A stretch of 64,000 nt of DNA from Vombatus ursinus (GCF_900497805.2 NW_020954630.1:9576222-9640221), one strand, 5' to 3'; shown: positions 23,171 to 35,140, counted from the stretch's first letter. Numbers and translations are program-made. The notes: generated by a model not told the origin, from the sequence alone.

Positions 23171-23254
23171 ATGCAGGAGCTGAAGAGCTACCCTCCTCCC
23201 TCTTTTTCCACCGGCACCTGCCTGAGTCCCAGCCTCAACACCTATGTAGGATAA
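23171..23254 (+). other. Possible 27-codon small ORF after the triplet repeat
   Basis: An ATG with A at -3 opens MQELKSYPPPSF... and ends at TAA 23252-23254. It follows a GC-rich leader-like stretch. Not recognised; length alone gives no support for coding. Listed because it is the cleanest short frame in the GC-rich core. Confidence 0.12.
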
Positions 23255-25505
23255 AGTCTGCTGTAAATACAGAATAGGGAGTAGGGTTCTAGGAACGGGT
23301 TTTTGTTTTTGTTTTCCTTTCCAGAGTGGCTAGTGAAGTGGAAAGAAAGAATGGCTTCTCCACACCCCCCAGCCCTCATACCCGCAATCCCTCTCTAGGG
23401 ATCCTGGCCGTAGTTGCGCGAGCCTAAGTCCGGTGGGCTAGGAAAAGCAGCAGCCTTTGGCTGCCCTGGGGACCAAAGGAGATGTTAAAAGTCTCCTCTC
23501 CTCCCCGCTACCGTGCTCAGATTAGCATTTCTGTGAAAGGACTTTCTGTCCCGCTTTGGGTGAGAGGTCAAAATCTACATCTAAATGGAGGGATATTTTG
23601 AAAAATGATGGTTTCCCCTGAGTCACCCCTCCCCCCCCCCTCTTCCCTCCCTTTTTTCATCTCCTCTCCCCCTCTCTTCTCCCTCCCCCATTAAGGCTCT
23701 CTGTGTCACTAAATTCTGTGCATCGCCCTCCCTTGGACTGGCACCGGGATCCTAACGCCTTCTTCTCTGGGCCTCCAGCTCTCTGTTTGCTCAAAGCTTT
23801 TCCTAGCTGGCTTCCCATAGCCAGCGGCCTGGAAAGTCACTACTATGAAAGGGAGATGCTGAACCCCACCAATTCCCTTATTCGGCATCTTCCCATGGCA
23901 TTAATTCGTCCGACACATCTCTTCAATACTAGACTGACAAGGGGATCATAACAAAGGAAAACACATACGCCAATGGGTGGGGAAAGATACCCAGCTGCCC
24001 ACCAACAAATAGAGATAGACACTGTAATGCATGCATGCACTAACCGAGAGATATCTGCACATGAATATGTAAAGGCTTCCAGGCACACAGATTTACCGAT
24101 ATGCTCGCAGTAATGAAGATATTATGAGCAAACATCAACGGATATCTGCACATTCATACAATGTTGTTGTAAGTAGAAATATCTATAGATGTTACATGAA
24201 GATTTTTTCCTGCACAGAAGTGGAAAGGGATTAGAAGTTCATGCCACTATGCATTTATCTATCCCTGTATATATGTGTGTGTATATGTATATGGATGTAT
24301 ACATACAGATCACAAACTTGCTTGCTAATAAACATTTCTTACTAGTCATGCTTATTTGCATGTCATATCATGCAAAGAAGTTCACACTTGGGGAAGATAT
24401 GCACATACTACCATATCATACGCACGAGGTAACCCATATAGAGATATACCCAGATTTTTCCAAGCATTGGAAAACCAAAGTTTTAGCTGTCTTGCTTAGC
24501 AGGATCTAATACAGCCATGGCAGTGGAGAATGAATGTGAAAGGAATGTTACAAGGAATCTAACCAATTTTAACCCTTTAAACAACAAAAACAAAAAAAAA
24601 TGGTGATTTTATAAAATTAAGGGGAAAGGCAAATGTACTACAAGTGGGTTGCATTTTTCACTGGTGCATGCTTAAAAAAACGCATTGGAACAGGATGTTG
24701 CCATCTTATCTTAAATAGATTCTTATGCCCCCTCTGCTAGCTCTGAAAGCACTGCAGTCTTTGCACTTCTCAAAATACAGTCCCGAATTTCTTTGGAGAG
24801 TAAGGAAGCAGCCATGGGAGTTATGAGAGAGCTCCACAAATGTAATTTTTCAAAACTGCTTTCCAAGGAGCAGTCCCACAATCTGCTCTGAGTAGATCGT
24901 GGTATGCAGGCAAGTTATACTCATCTGAAAAGCTGGCCTTCGGCCTCTGATCCTTTATACTGGCTAACAACTGGCCCTCACTTATTAGAAAACTGCTTTT
25001 CTCCTCTATTCCATCATCTCTAGGTGGAGATTCCAGCTTCCAGCTCTACTGAACGCTGGGGCCCGCCTGCTGCTGCTTGGGCACACAGAGAGAGCTTGGA
25101 ATTTGTTCAAAAGGTCAAATAAAAATGTCAAGGATAGTAGTGCTGCAAAAACTCCTGGGACTCTCCTCTAGTGTGCCTCCTCCCACCTTCTCTGCCTCCT
25201 ACCTACCCTAACCCCCTACCAGTTTCCTACGGCTTTGGAAAGAGAATTGAAAAAGGGAAAGGGGAAAGGGAGGAGGAAAAGGAATGTAATACCCTTAACA
25301 TTTTCTTAAATCGCCCCCAGCTCCCTGCTGTCTCCAAAGACCCGCTGTTCTGCTCCTAGAAAGAACCTCAGTCCAGTGCTCCCGGTGGGTAGGGCCGAGA
25401 GCTGCAGAAGACCTAAGGCCCAGAAGCAGGCAATTTTGTCGTTGCAGACAATGACACTTTTTTGGACAGTAGCAGGACTTCCGCTCTGTTTGGAGGGCCC
25501 AAAGA
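23255..25505. other. Repeat-free intron with a polypyrimidine tract
   Basis: A CT/poly-C tract on the plus strand lies at 23629-23693. The rest is unique; nothing coding supported. Confidence 0.5.
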
Positions 25506-25567
25506 GGGAGGGGAAGGGAAGTGAGAAGGGGGGGGAAAGAGAAAGAGAGAGAGAGAGAGAGAAAGAA

Positions 25568-25639
<72 letters not shown>

Positions 25640-25640
25640 A
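25506..25640 (+). repeat. Long (GA)n polypurine tract
   Basis: About 90 bp of nearly pure GA flanked by GGGGGGG and AAAG purine runs. Confidence 0.95.
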
Positions 25641-27903
25641 ACTATGGAAAAGGCAGAAGTGCTATCTTTGGGTTAAATTCTAAGCGTGTAAGGGGAAGGC
25701 GGGAGGTTGAGGGTGGGGGGCGGCGCTGTGGGAGGAGGAAGGGAGGGAGTTGGCTGAGGCACAAACACGTTAAGTTCATAGGATAGTAAGGCCTGGGAAG
25801 AGAAGCCGTGTAGGCCAAATCCCTAATTTGGGGCAGGCCCACCTCTCCGACAAATGGGTGTGTGTGTCCTGAGCTGATGAAATTGCACGCCCCAAACCTA
25901 TGCCCTGCACACCTGCAACATAGCAACTGGAAAGGCCCTACCTGGCTCGGCACAGCACGGGGCAGGCACGTGGGTGGTAACTAGAGGGGGCGGAGAGTAG
26001 GAAACAAAATACTTCATCCAATAAACAGCAGGTCCGAGTCTAGCTGAGGAATCCGTGAGAGGAAATCCATAAACTGTTTAAGAATCCGGAAAAAACTAGT
26101 TCTTTACTACAACAACACATTTAAAGGTAAAGAGGTGGGGGTATTTTAGTTTGTTCTCCTGAGGCAGAGTCATAATTAAAATTAAGTTACAGATATGTTG
26201 GTTCAAGGAAACCATTTCTGTATAGAAATAAATTTACCTTTTATTTGACTTTCATCGGAAGTCATCTCTCTACCCCTAATCAAGCATCTCAGTGAAGGCT
26301 CTGCGATTGGTTGGTTTTCTTCCCTTAAACTTCAGTTTCTTTCCTCTTAAGAGGCTCCCAACCCAAAGAGAACCTTGGACTAATTAGAGAATTTCTGTCA
26401 GTCTTGACATGAAATTGAAAGAAAATGTTTAAATATTTATGAATTTGACATTTACAGGCAGGTTTCTTTTAAAATCAGAGCACCTCTAACTGTGCTATAT
26501 ACTACCCCGTTTAGGGAAGAGCTGGGGACAAGGAGTATGGGAAGACTGGAGATAGGGTGAGGAAGAAGAGAGAGGAAAAAATTGGAAACCATCAAAAGTA
26601 GAATAGTATGAGAGAAACCCCCCCAACAGATAAATTATATATAATATACATGCATGCATATGCATACATATATATATATAAATTTTAAAGTCAATGGGAA
26701 TTTAGCTAATTATTCAATTTATTGAGGTGTGCATTAAAAATGTACAGTGAAATGTACTGATTCTTAATAGTACAACATGTTATAATGAATCAAATCAATT
26801 ATTTCCTAAAAATAAATAGATCGTGAACCATACTGGTTACTTCTTCCATTAAATAATCTACTTTGTCAACTCCTATAACTTTGAATAAAATGAACTGCAA
26901 CAGAAGTTGTGGTGAAATAATATTACCAGTCTAACTAAGCCTGTAGGAAATTGCTCATTAAAAAAATGAGGATGCACAGAATTCAACCTATTTAAATAAT
27001 ACTGACCCATAGAACTTGCGTTATACCATCTTCCAAATCTAAATGACACAATCCATTGTATTTTTTTTTAAACACCATGCTTAGGGCTATATCATCTTAT
27101 GAGGTTTTGTAAGGGAAAGGAAAAGTCATAAGCCCAAATATCACATTGAAGCACTCATACAAGTTCCTAGCTTTGTACTTGTTGCTTTGTAGTAATATTA
27201 CTCTACATCCGGAACACTATGTAATATCTCTAACCAATATCAGCAACTAATCAGTCTCTTAGAAGCAAATGCTAAATTTCTTGAACAATGAGTTTTAAAA
27301 CATTGTAGTCATTGCTCTCATTTTCATAATTTCATAATTGAAAACCTGATCTTTGGTATTTTACCAGTGTTGTGATAATTTGCTTTACTTAAAGCCTCTT
27401 TATGTAAAATTTGAAAGTGAAAGTTATTCAGAATCAAAATACTACTTGTGAGTTATTGTGCAAATTGTCCATAGGGTAAAAAAAAAATCATCAGCAGATT
27501 ACTGGGGGATTTCCTTCACACATTTAGCAAACCCTTTTTCCTTACTGGCACTATGAGGCAGGTCAAGATGGAGGAGTTTTCAAGTGGTTGTAAAATAAGT
27601 GACCAAAATGACTAAACTTTAGAGTATTTTCAGTATTAAAACCTTTTGAAAAGTATTTTTTAAATCTGTTAACTGAACTATTTTTAATTTGGAATTCGCC
27701 ACAGAATTCTAATAAACGAGAGAAGTCAGGCGGAAATAATCATGTATTAATTCTCTGCATTACAAAATCTTTTCAGAAGCTATTATCAGAGCAAGAGGCA
27801 TTGTGGTCTGAATTCGGGGTGGGAGCGATCCTTTGTGCGTCTGAAAGCCATTGTTCCTTGGTGCAGATGAAATTCTACTTGCAAATCTGCCATTCAAGTA
27901 GAA
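25641..27903. other. Repeat-free intron
   Basis: GC-rich to ~26.0 kb, then AT-rich; a short TATA/ATGCAT run at 26636-26684. No gene. Confidence 0.5.
25960..26000 (+). promoter_or_regulatory. E-box CACGTG plus GC box
   Basis: CACGTG at 25967-25972 and GGGGGCGGAG (Sp-type) at 25986-25995, in repeat-free GC-rich sequence just after a long GA tract. Motif match only. Confidence 0.28.
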
Positions 27904-27948
27904 AAAAAGAGAGAGAGGGAGAGAGAGGGAGAGAGAAGGAGAGAGAGG
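27904..27948 (+). repeat. GA-rich polypurine tract
   Basis: GAGAGAGGGAGAGAGAGGG-type units. Confidence 0.92.
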
Positions 27949-29934
27949 CCTATTTGGGCAGAAGAAAAGAATTCTACAAGAAAATGATTATTCTTAAATA
28001 TAAACTTTTATGAAAATAAGTTTCAGACAAGCTTTTTAAAGTGACCTTTTAAAGGGATTTTTCAGGCAATGACACTAAAAACATAAAAGATCATAAATTG
28101 CTTAGCTATCATCTTTATGCATTGCCAAAATACCAGCTTTGGGGAAATGCATTTCAGTTTTAAGGTACCAGAGAAGATTTAAGGCCCCAGGGTTTTTGGT
28201 TTTTGGTTTTCCAAATCACTTACATGAAATGTTTGTAGTAAAGTTTGATAATCAGCACATTGTCTCTGTTATTTTAGAGAGAAAACAGACAATCCGCTTG
28301 GCACAGGCCGAAATGGATAGTTCTACCAAAGGGAAATGCGCTCAGAGGCATCTCTCAGATTTACTGCCAGCGTTTTTACTACACTCAAAAGCAAGGCCAG
28401 CCCTAAAAACTGTTGCTTCCTTCTCCTGCCTCTTAATTCTTTTATTTATAGATGTCTCTGTCTTTGATTCAAAGGAATGTAATGTTTGGGTATGTAACAG
28501 GGACATTCTTCCCTTTAGGTCTTATATATCTTATACACCTATGCTGTAATATACCTTGGACTAACATACTATCCTTATTGAAAATTGAAAGAATTTTCAA
28601 TTGCTGTTCTCTGGATCCCTACTAATAACAGGGTCTCTTCTAGCATCAAAGGTCAGGGATTCAAATTTTCAGTCGGAAGACAAGAACCGCCACCCTTAAG
28701 ACTTTTCTATCATTGCTATTAGCCTCCTGCTATAGTATCACTCGAGACAGATGTCAGTTGAAATGGAGGGTCAATTCTAGACTTTTCCTGGGGGAGGTTG
28801 AACTCAAATGGAATGATGCTTTCTTGTGGTCCCCTCCCCCTTATTTTATTTATAAGACTCCATAGAAAGGTCGGAAAGATAAGACCACATCACTGAACAC
28901 AAAAGGTAGATGGCTTCCTGGGACTTCCCGCTTATTCACATCACTGAGAAAGGTCATCTTGAGAAGCCGAGGCCTATTCACTGGTCTCCACACAATGCTG
29001 ATGCCTCCACCTTCCTCCACACCACAAAGCTGGTTAGGATGGCTTGGGACCTACTGGAGGGATTAATATCCCCAACAACGAATGGATCAAACCAAGAATT
29101 CATCGAATTCAACAAGGTTCCAGCTACCAGTGACTTCTTCTTACCCTGTCCCTACTCTACCCTACCCTTACCTCTTTACCCCCATCTCTCACCTACTTTC
29201 TGATTTCCAAAAGCCACGAAAACGAAATGAAGTAAGAATTTGGTTAATTTTCTCCCCTCCCCCCTGCAAAGGAGAGGAGTGGATATTTTCAAAAATATCT
29301 TTAAAAAAAAAAGGCAATGTAATACTATGGATCACTCCTACTCCTTTTCCCAATCTTGAGTACAGGAAAGCTTTTTTTTTTTGTATTCTGCCTCAATCAC
29401 CACTCAAAACCCTAAGCCCAGGGGATAAGCGAATATAGATAGCACTTAAACATTAAAAGAAAAAAAAAACCAAAAAAAAAAAACCAACCAAAAAACAAAA
29501 TTAGCTTTGGGGTAGCTTCCAATTCAAGCTATTTTACATATTTCATCTTCATGACTCATCCCACGTCCATACCCTAAACATGTGCTTACTTAAAAAGAAA
29601 CCTGGGAGCACCCAGATGCCCTCAGATGCTAGTGCTAGTGCTGAGGCCTCGAAGGAACTGTGCCATTAACTCTCCTCGCTCTACTCTCCGGGCTGGCGAC
29701 AGAGGTAGCTCCGAGAAAGACTGTCTCTCCGGGTTGATTCTTCGGGCTGTCTGTGCCCAAAAGCAGAGAGCGATCTGCACCAGCCCCAGAATAGAATTTT
29801 AAACGATCATTTTAAACAGGAGCAGCAGATGAGAAAGGAAAGAAAGAATTGAAGAGGTGGCGGTGGCAACAGCAATGCCATTCTAGGGGAAAGAGCTGTG
29901 CATCCAGACATCACGTTTCCATCTAGAAACAGCT
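27949..29934. other. Repeat-free intron
   Basis: The frame at 28139-28549 is open for 136 codons, but its composition and lack of recognisable domains give no support. A-rich run at 29460-29505. GC rises after 29.6 kb. Confidence 0.45.
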
Positions 29935-29990
29935 CAGCAGCCCGGCACACCCGAGGACGTCAGCTGCGTCCGAGGCGTCACTGCCCAGAG
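29935..29990. promoter_or_regulatory. CRE-like motif cluster in GC-rich segment
   Basis: GACGTCAG at 29956-29963 overlaps an E-box CAGCTG at 29961-29966, and a CRE half-site GCGTCAC follows at 29975-29981. Genes of secretory-granule proteins are often cAMP-responsive, so the motifs fit the host gene. Motif match only. Confidence 0.3.
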
Positions 29991-30078
29991 CAAAGCTGGG
30001 CAAGTTGAGAAAGAGGCTAACCTAGGGCATCAGGGAGGGGCCGAAAAGGGAGAGGGGTGAATAATTTACAATCCGAGT

Positions 30079-30107
30079 GAGTGTGTGTGTGTATATGTGT
30101 GTGTGTC
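30079..30107. repeat. (TG)n microsatellite
   Basis: GTGTGTGTGT with TATA interruption. Confidence 0.85.
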
Positions 30108-31531
30108 CACATGCGTTTTGGGGAGGCAGAGGGTGCTGTGTGGGGAAGGGGTTCGTGGATGCAAAGCATTTTCACCAAGTGAACCAGAGTACCAAGTGTG
30201 CCAAGGGCTAGGCATCTCTTCGCGGAGTTATCAACTCCAGGCTCAGTCATACACCCCTGGGAGGAAACGGCGGGAGATTTCTCCACTTCGGAAGCCTAAC
30301 AGACTGCTTAAATGTTGGATCTGAGATTCAGAGAAATACACTACATTACATACACTACATACTCCCATTCCTCCCCAAAAACGTGCCCCTGGGAATTAAT
30401 CGAGGTGTTGGTGGGGGAAGAGTGCTTTCTCTTGAAATGATGAGCATTCCTACCGAAAAAAAAAAAAAAATCCACAGCGCAAACAGACCCGAGTCAGATG
30501 AAGTTTCTTTCCTAGAGGTCCTAGGAGCAGCATTGATAATAAGAGCTTCAAGTGAAGTTCTTGCTTTAGTTCTGGAGAACCGAGGCTGTGGTGCTGGAAT
30601 TCTTTTTTCAAAAAGTCGGTGGCTAAGTTGGAGCAGGGGAGGCCCATAAGGGGAGTTCTCTCCGGCAATTAGTGCTCCCACTTTGCCTCCAGCCCCCCAT
30701 GCGTGGGCACACACAACACAACACACACACACACACACACACACACCTTTCTTCTCTATCTAAACCTCCCCATAGGTCCAAATCGGTGATCCAGAATCCT
30801 AACCAGGAGTGTTCAGATGAGAGATGCAGAAGAGAAAAGTAAAGATATACTTCCTTCAGTAACTTCCTCTCCAAGCACCCACATTAACCTTCATTAAATG
30901 ACTCCAGATCACTTTCCCCTCCACACCATTACGATCTTCTCCCCTCCTCTATACCCCACACCTCTAATTCCTGGTCTCGATTACAATGAAGCTGCCAGTG
31001 TAAAGAGGAAAAGTAATACCATGCTACTGTTTGGGGAGGGGAGGGAGAGAGGGGATAAACAACCTAGGGGTAAAGATCAACAGAACTCTGCTTTGGTTCC
31101 ATCTGACTGCACCGTGGAAGAACTTTCTGTTCAGAGCAATCCCATCCTCACTTCCAGCCCAGCCACTACCAAAACCCCCATCTCTCACACTCCCTGTTCC
31201 AAATCCCAGTGAGCATGACTGGAGAGGCATACGGCTTGAGGTCGGCCCTTAGAGTTGTCTTGGGACCTCGCAGACAGCCCCTGCCAGGTCTGATAGGTGT
31301 CACACTGTAGAAGTCCGGTCTGTCTATCTCTTCACGTATCTATCTCTCGATTAAATGCTGAGGTGGTCCAGCTAAGTCGTGCACCCTCTACCCCTTTCCA
31401 TTACCATTTCCACTAACGTACCACTAAAATTCCCTGTCAGTCCCTCCTCTTCCTTCCCCACCCCCTAACTCACATCCCCATCCTCCAAATCCGGCATTAA
31501 AGTAGAACCCAATGAGAAGGCATTTGGTTAC
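30108..31531. other. Repeat-free, GC-moderate intron
   Basis: Holds a (CA)n at 30711-30747. Several 60-130-codon frames here are not supported by any domain. Confidence 0.5.
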
Positions 31532-31998
31532 CTGGTGGTGTCCCGACGCTCAGTGCCCACTGACGATAGAAGGGACGATGTGGGCATAAGAAATGGCTTC
31601 TGTCCAGAGGGACTGGACATACATACACACAAAAATCACCGTCACACACACTCAGTAGCATTTCCCAGGGGGAGGGGAAAGATTAAAAAAAAATAAAAAG
31701 GAAAAAAAATCTCCTTCTGGGCACAAAGTTCTTCGTTTCTCATCCGAGACAAAGGTACGAGGAGCAGTGGCGGCAGTGGCGGCGGGTTGCAGCTCCCCCA
31801 TAGGCACCAGCACAGCCACCAAGCAGAAAGGAGAGCTTCTAGCTTCGGAGAACAGCAGTAACAGCAACAACTCTGGCTCCCTGAGGACCCCATCCCCCCT
31901 AGGGGCGAGGCTTGGGTGGGGAGTGAGTGGCATTGGGGCTCCCTGACTCTCCTCTCGGAGCTGTCCATCACCATGGGCCGCGTGTGTAGAAGAAATTC
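31532..31998 (-). other. Candidate alternative first exon downstream of the 32.0-kb promoter-like module
   Basis: From the predicted start the minus strand runs ~465 nt to ACCAG|GTAACC (GT at plus 31531-31530), a usable donor. It holds a good-context ATG (GTGATGG, at plus 31968) opening a frame of 108 codons that ends at 31642. A second frame (31933 to 31652) has a leucine run. Both stop before the donor, so the exon would act as leader or non-coding RNA. Spliced to the transmembrane exon ~11 kb downstream, it would give an IA-2beta form without most of the lumenal domain. No transcript evidence is available here; neither reading frame is recognised. Confidence 0.22.
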
Positions 31999-32140
31999 CG
32001 GAGCGCCTAGGCTCTTCCCCTGCTTATATGTGCACGCTCCCACCCAGCCCCTGCCGGTTGCGGCACATGGCCCATCCACCGGTTGCTATAGCGATATCTC
32101 CCCCCCACATGTTGCTGACAGCAATTGGCTAAGGGGCCTG
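31960..32140 (-). promoter_or_regulatory. Candidate intragenic promoter: CCAAT box, X-box-like site, TATA box (PTPRN2-sense strand)
   Basis: Read on the minus strand: CCAAT in AGCCAATTG (plus 32124-32128), then ATCGCTATAGCAAC (plus 32082-32095), then CATATAAGC with TATAAG at plus 32023-32028. A start near plus 31,995-32,000 would put these at about -128, -91 and -28, normal positions for such elements. ATCGCT-AT-AGCAAC resembles the RFX X-box (GTNRCY, 0-3 nt, RGYAAC), perfect in the right half and one mismatch in the left. The flanks are GC-rich with several CpGs and no interspersed repeat. The motifs and spacing are seen; promoter activity is inferred. Confidence 0.4.
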
Positions 32141-32400
32141 GGCTGTTAATAAACCTTCTCTGGAGTGAGACTATGAATGGACATTGACTTTGTCAGTCAT
32201 TCGTAAAAAGCTTCAGCTTGGGGGTTTGCTCCGTTTCTTTCTTTCATCCTTCTTTCCATTCTGATCTCTTTCTTTTCTTTCATCTTCCAGTCTTATTCTA
32301 TACGATAGAAGTTGAAGATAGGACAATGGGGGAGGGGGTGAAGGAAGAGATGAGTGTGGAATATTAAAAATAAAACTCCGGAATCTTGAATACCATGGAG

Positions 32401-32519
32401 GACAGAGAGAAGGGGGGAAGGGGGAGAGAGGGAGGGAGGGAGAGACAGAGACAGATAGAGACAGAGACAGAAAGAGAAAAAAAGAGAGAGGAGAGGGAGA
32501 AGGGGAGGGAGAGAGAGGT
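32401..32519 (+). repeat. GA-rich polypurine tract
   Basis: GGGAGAGAGGGAGGGAGGG and AGACAGAGACAG units, purine on the plus strand apart from scattered C/T. Confidence 0.9.
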
Positions 32520-33409
32520 CGGAGTTATTAACAAATGCTTTTTTGCACTTTACATCATGAATTTTTAGCCCCCTTTCCAAATCAAAGTAGGTCAATGCCT
32601 GGCAAATGTGGGGAGCTATTTTCACTTTTCAAGTTTCTGGAGTTTAACTATTAACAATTACCTTTTTAGAAGTGGAAAACAACACAAACCATTTTTCAAT
32701 CGTAGCAAAACTTGAGCAGTTACTCAAAAACTTGTGGACATATTGGGAACATTAGGAACATTTTGGGGAGAAAGTCTGTACACTTAAAAAAAAATGTTTG
32801 ACTAGTCCTTAGGAATGAATTCAAGCAATCTTCTTCCACACTTCTTATTCTTCTCCTTTCTAAATTCTTCAAGAGTTTCTGCCTAACCCTGAATCCCAGT
32901 CAACTCCTCCAGCTACAATGGGTGGGAGAGAAGGGGAAGGGGAGCAAATAAAACTCTCCTTACCACTAACCTTTATCACATCAGTTAAAATATTTGACTT
33001 GTGAGTAGAGAGACTTAAATGAATGAAATTGGCTGGCTGGGAGGGTAGGGTTGGGTGGGGGTGGGAAGGGAGACAGAGCTGGGGCTCCTGGAAGACTGAG
33101 AAACAGTGGGAAAGTTGCCAACCTTCAAGCCAATTCAACCTCATCTCACTTTTCCTTGAATGTCCTTTCCAAAAGGATACCATTGGGAATCAGGCTTGGA
33201 ATCCCAGCTCTGTATATCACCAAGTACTCCTCATTCTCTCACCTTCCTTCTTTCCTGGTTTCAGGACCTTGTACCCATGATCATAGCTACAGGTTGGAGC
33301 AGCCACTGGGTGTGTTCCTAGCTCCTGCCTAAACAGGGGATAAACCCAGGAGCTGAAAACTCAACATCTGTTTGCATAATGCACTCTCAAAAGCCCACAG
33401 CTGCAGAAA

Positions 33410-33475
33410 CAAGGGGAAGAAAGAAGAGAGAGGGTGGGGGGGGGGAGTGTGAGGAGGAGGGGGAAGGGAGATCTT
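33410..33475 (+). repeat. G-rich polypurine tract with G10 run
   Basis: AAGAGAGAGGGT followed by ten G and AGGAGGAGGGGGAAGGGAG; could form G-quadruplex. Confidence 0.85.
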
Positions 33476-34959
33476 GTCAGAAGCAGATGACAAGTCTAGG
33501 GAGGCCTCTTTAGTTTCCCCTTTTCTTGAAACATCCCAATACTCCCCTCTTCCACCCCCTTCCCATTGTTCCCCAGTTTGCTAGGACAGCTGCACAGGGC
33601 AGGTCTGAGAAGAGGAGAGAAGCCCTTTCCTAACCCCTAACAGTCCCTTTCCTCTCCAGCAATCCCCCTTTTCTGGCTTCCAGAGCTTCTCCCCAGGGCT
33701 CAGAACACTTACCACCTTCTCTAGAAACTCCTTTACTCCATTACCACCTTTGAAACAGCCACTCCCCCCCTAGCAGAAACAGATTCCCCACTGGGTCCCT
33801 AGAAACCTTCTCTTTCCTGGGGCTTTTATCATTTCCTCCTCCCCTTTCTTCCAGTCCAATCTCATCTCTGCTCCTTCTCATCTGCATCCCAGCTCAGCCT
33901 AAAGTTAGACCACTGATCCAATCCCCACATTTTGCACATCTTTATAAAATACATTTTGTGCGGTGGCATTCAATACCAATCAACCGGTTACACTAACCTG
34001 TTAGGGTGGTTGTAGAAAAGATGTTCTTTTATCTGACAGTTCTTAGCTATCTTGTTGGGGTTGGGGGAGTCTGGATGCTTCTGGTATTAGGATATATGTG
34101 TGTAGATCCAGCAATTTTTGCTTTAGTGTTGAATCAGCCAGAGGTCACTCTAGGCAGCTGAAGACCCGACTTTACAGATGCAGGGCTTATGGGAAGTTAG
34201 GAAGGAGGGGAAGTTAGAAGGGGTCTGGTTGATTCTGTGTGTGGAAAATCTGCTTGGCACTAAGGCTTGCCTGTCCACCTGCCTTAATGAGATGGATCCC
34301 TAAAAGTCAAAAAGGACTTTCAATATCTCAAACCTACTATCCTTTCTCTCATCCTTCAGATTCAAACTGGGGCCACCAGGATAACGGGTTTATGGAAAGG
34401 GAGATGGAGCCTGGAATCTTAAAATCACCTTGCACTGAAATAAGAGTGATCCTGTTTCTCAGTCTACTCTCCCCCAGGAACTTGGGCCACCACCAAATCC
34501 TTGATAAGGTAAGATTAAGAGTTTTTGTTCTCCCATTCCTTCCTCTGATTGTATTGTCCTGATTTTCTTAAAGGAAATCACTGACTAGAAATAATTATTT
34601 ACAAAAATGATCTAAAAAAGGGAAAAGACATAGGAAAGTACAGTGGTTTTAAAAGTCAATAATTAAAGTGGTAGCTGGACTCTTCCCGTTCCAGTTCCTC
34701 CTCTCCCCCCGCCCCCTTAGGTGGCCTGGAAACTGGAGGAACACCAATTCCAGGTAGGACCACCAACTAGCTTATGTACCCATTATGTGGTGCCTAGATG
34801 GGGAGACGTCAGACATATAGCCTCAACTCAGCAGCTTCAGAAACGCTAGCTAGAAATGGGAAGCAGAGGGGCTTAGGAGAGGAGAAATGGGGAGGGGGAG
34901 GCAGTGAGATAAAGGACAGGAAAAATGGAGGGGGATGAGAAGGGTAGATGGAAGGATGT
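33476..34959. other. Repeat-free intron, C-rich then mixed
   Basis: Unique; nothing coding supported. Confidence 0.5.
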
Positions 34960-34997
34960 AAGAGAGGGAGGGGAGAGAAAGAGAGGGAGAGGGAGGG

Positions 34998-35066
<69 letters not shown>

Positions 35067-35086
35067 AAGGAGGGAGAGAGGCAGGC
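34960..35086 (+). repeat. Long (GA)n polypurine tract
   Basis: About 70 bp of pure GA within a longer purine run; ends 30 bp before the second X-box-like site. Confidence 0.95.
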
Positions 35087-35115
35087 TTCCCTCCTTCGGC
35101 TTCATTTGTAAAGAG

Positions 35116-35140
35116 CTCTCACCATAGCAACAGGATTGGG
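35116..35140 (+). promoter_or_regulatory. Second RFX X-box-like site with adjacent inverted CCAAT box
   Basis: CTCACC-AT-AGCAAC lies at 35118-35131, a one-mismatch left half and perfect right half of the X-box. ATTGG (CCAAT on the other strand) follows at 35135-35139. It lies just after the long GA tract at 35.0 kb. X-box and CCAAT pairs are a known arrangement in RFX-bound promoters. Confidence 0.35.

Noticed and set aside
25376-25786. 136-codon plus-strand frame
   Set aside because: Its core is an (Arg-Glu)n run read from the (GA)n tract.
28139-28549. 136-codon plus-strand frame
   Set aside because: Open and not low-complexity, but no recognisable domain, opposite strand to the host gene, and within the range expected by chance in 64 kb.
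30587-30600. REST/NRSF site
   Set aside because: GTGGTGCTGGAA matches only the right half; the GGCGCTGTCC half is absent at any usual spacing.
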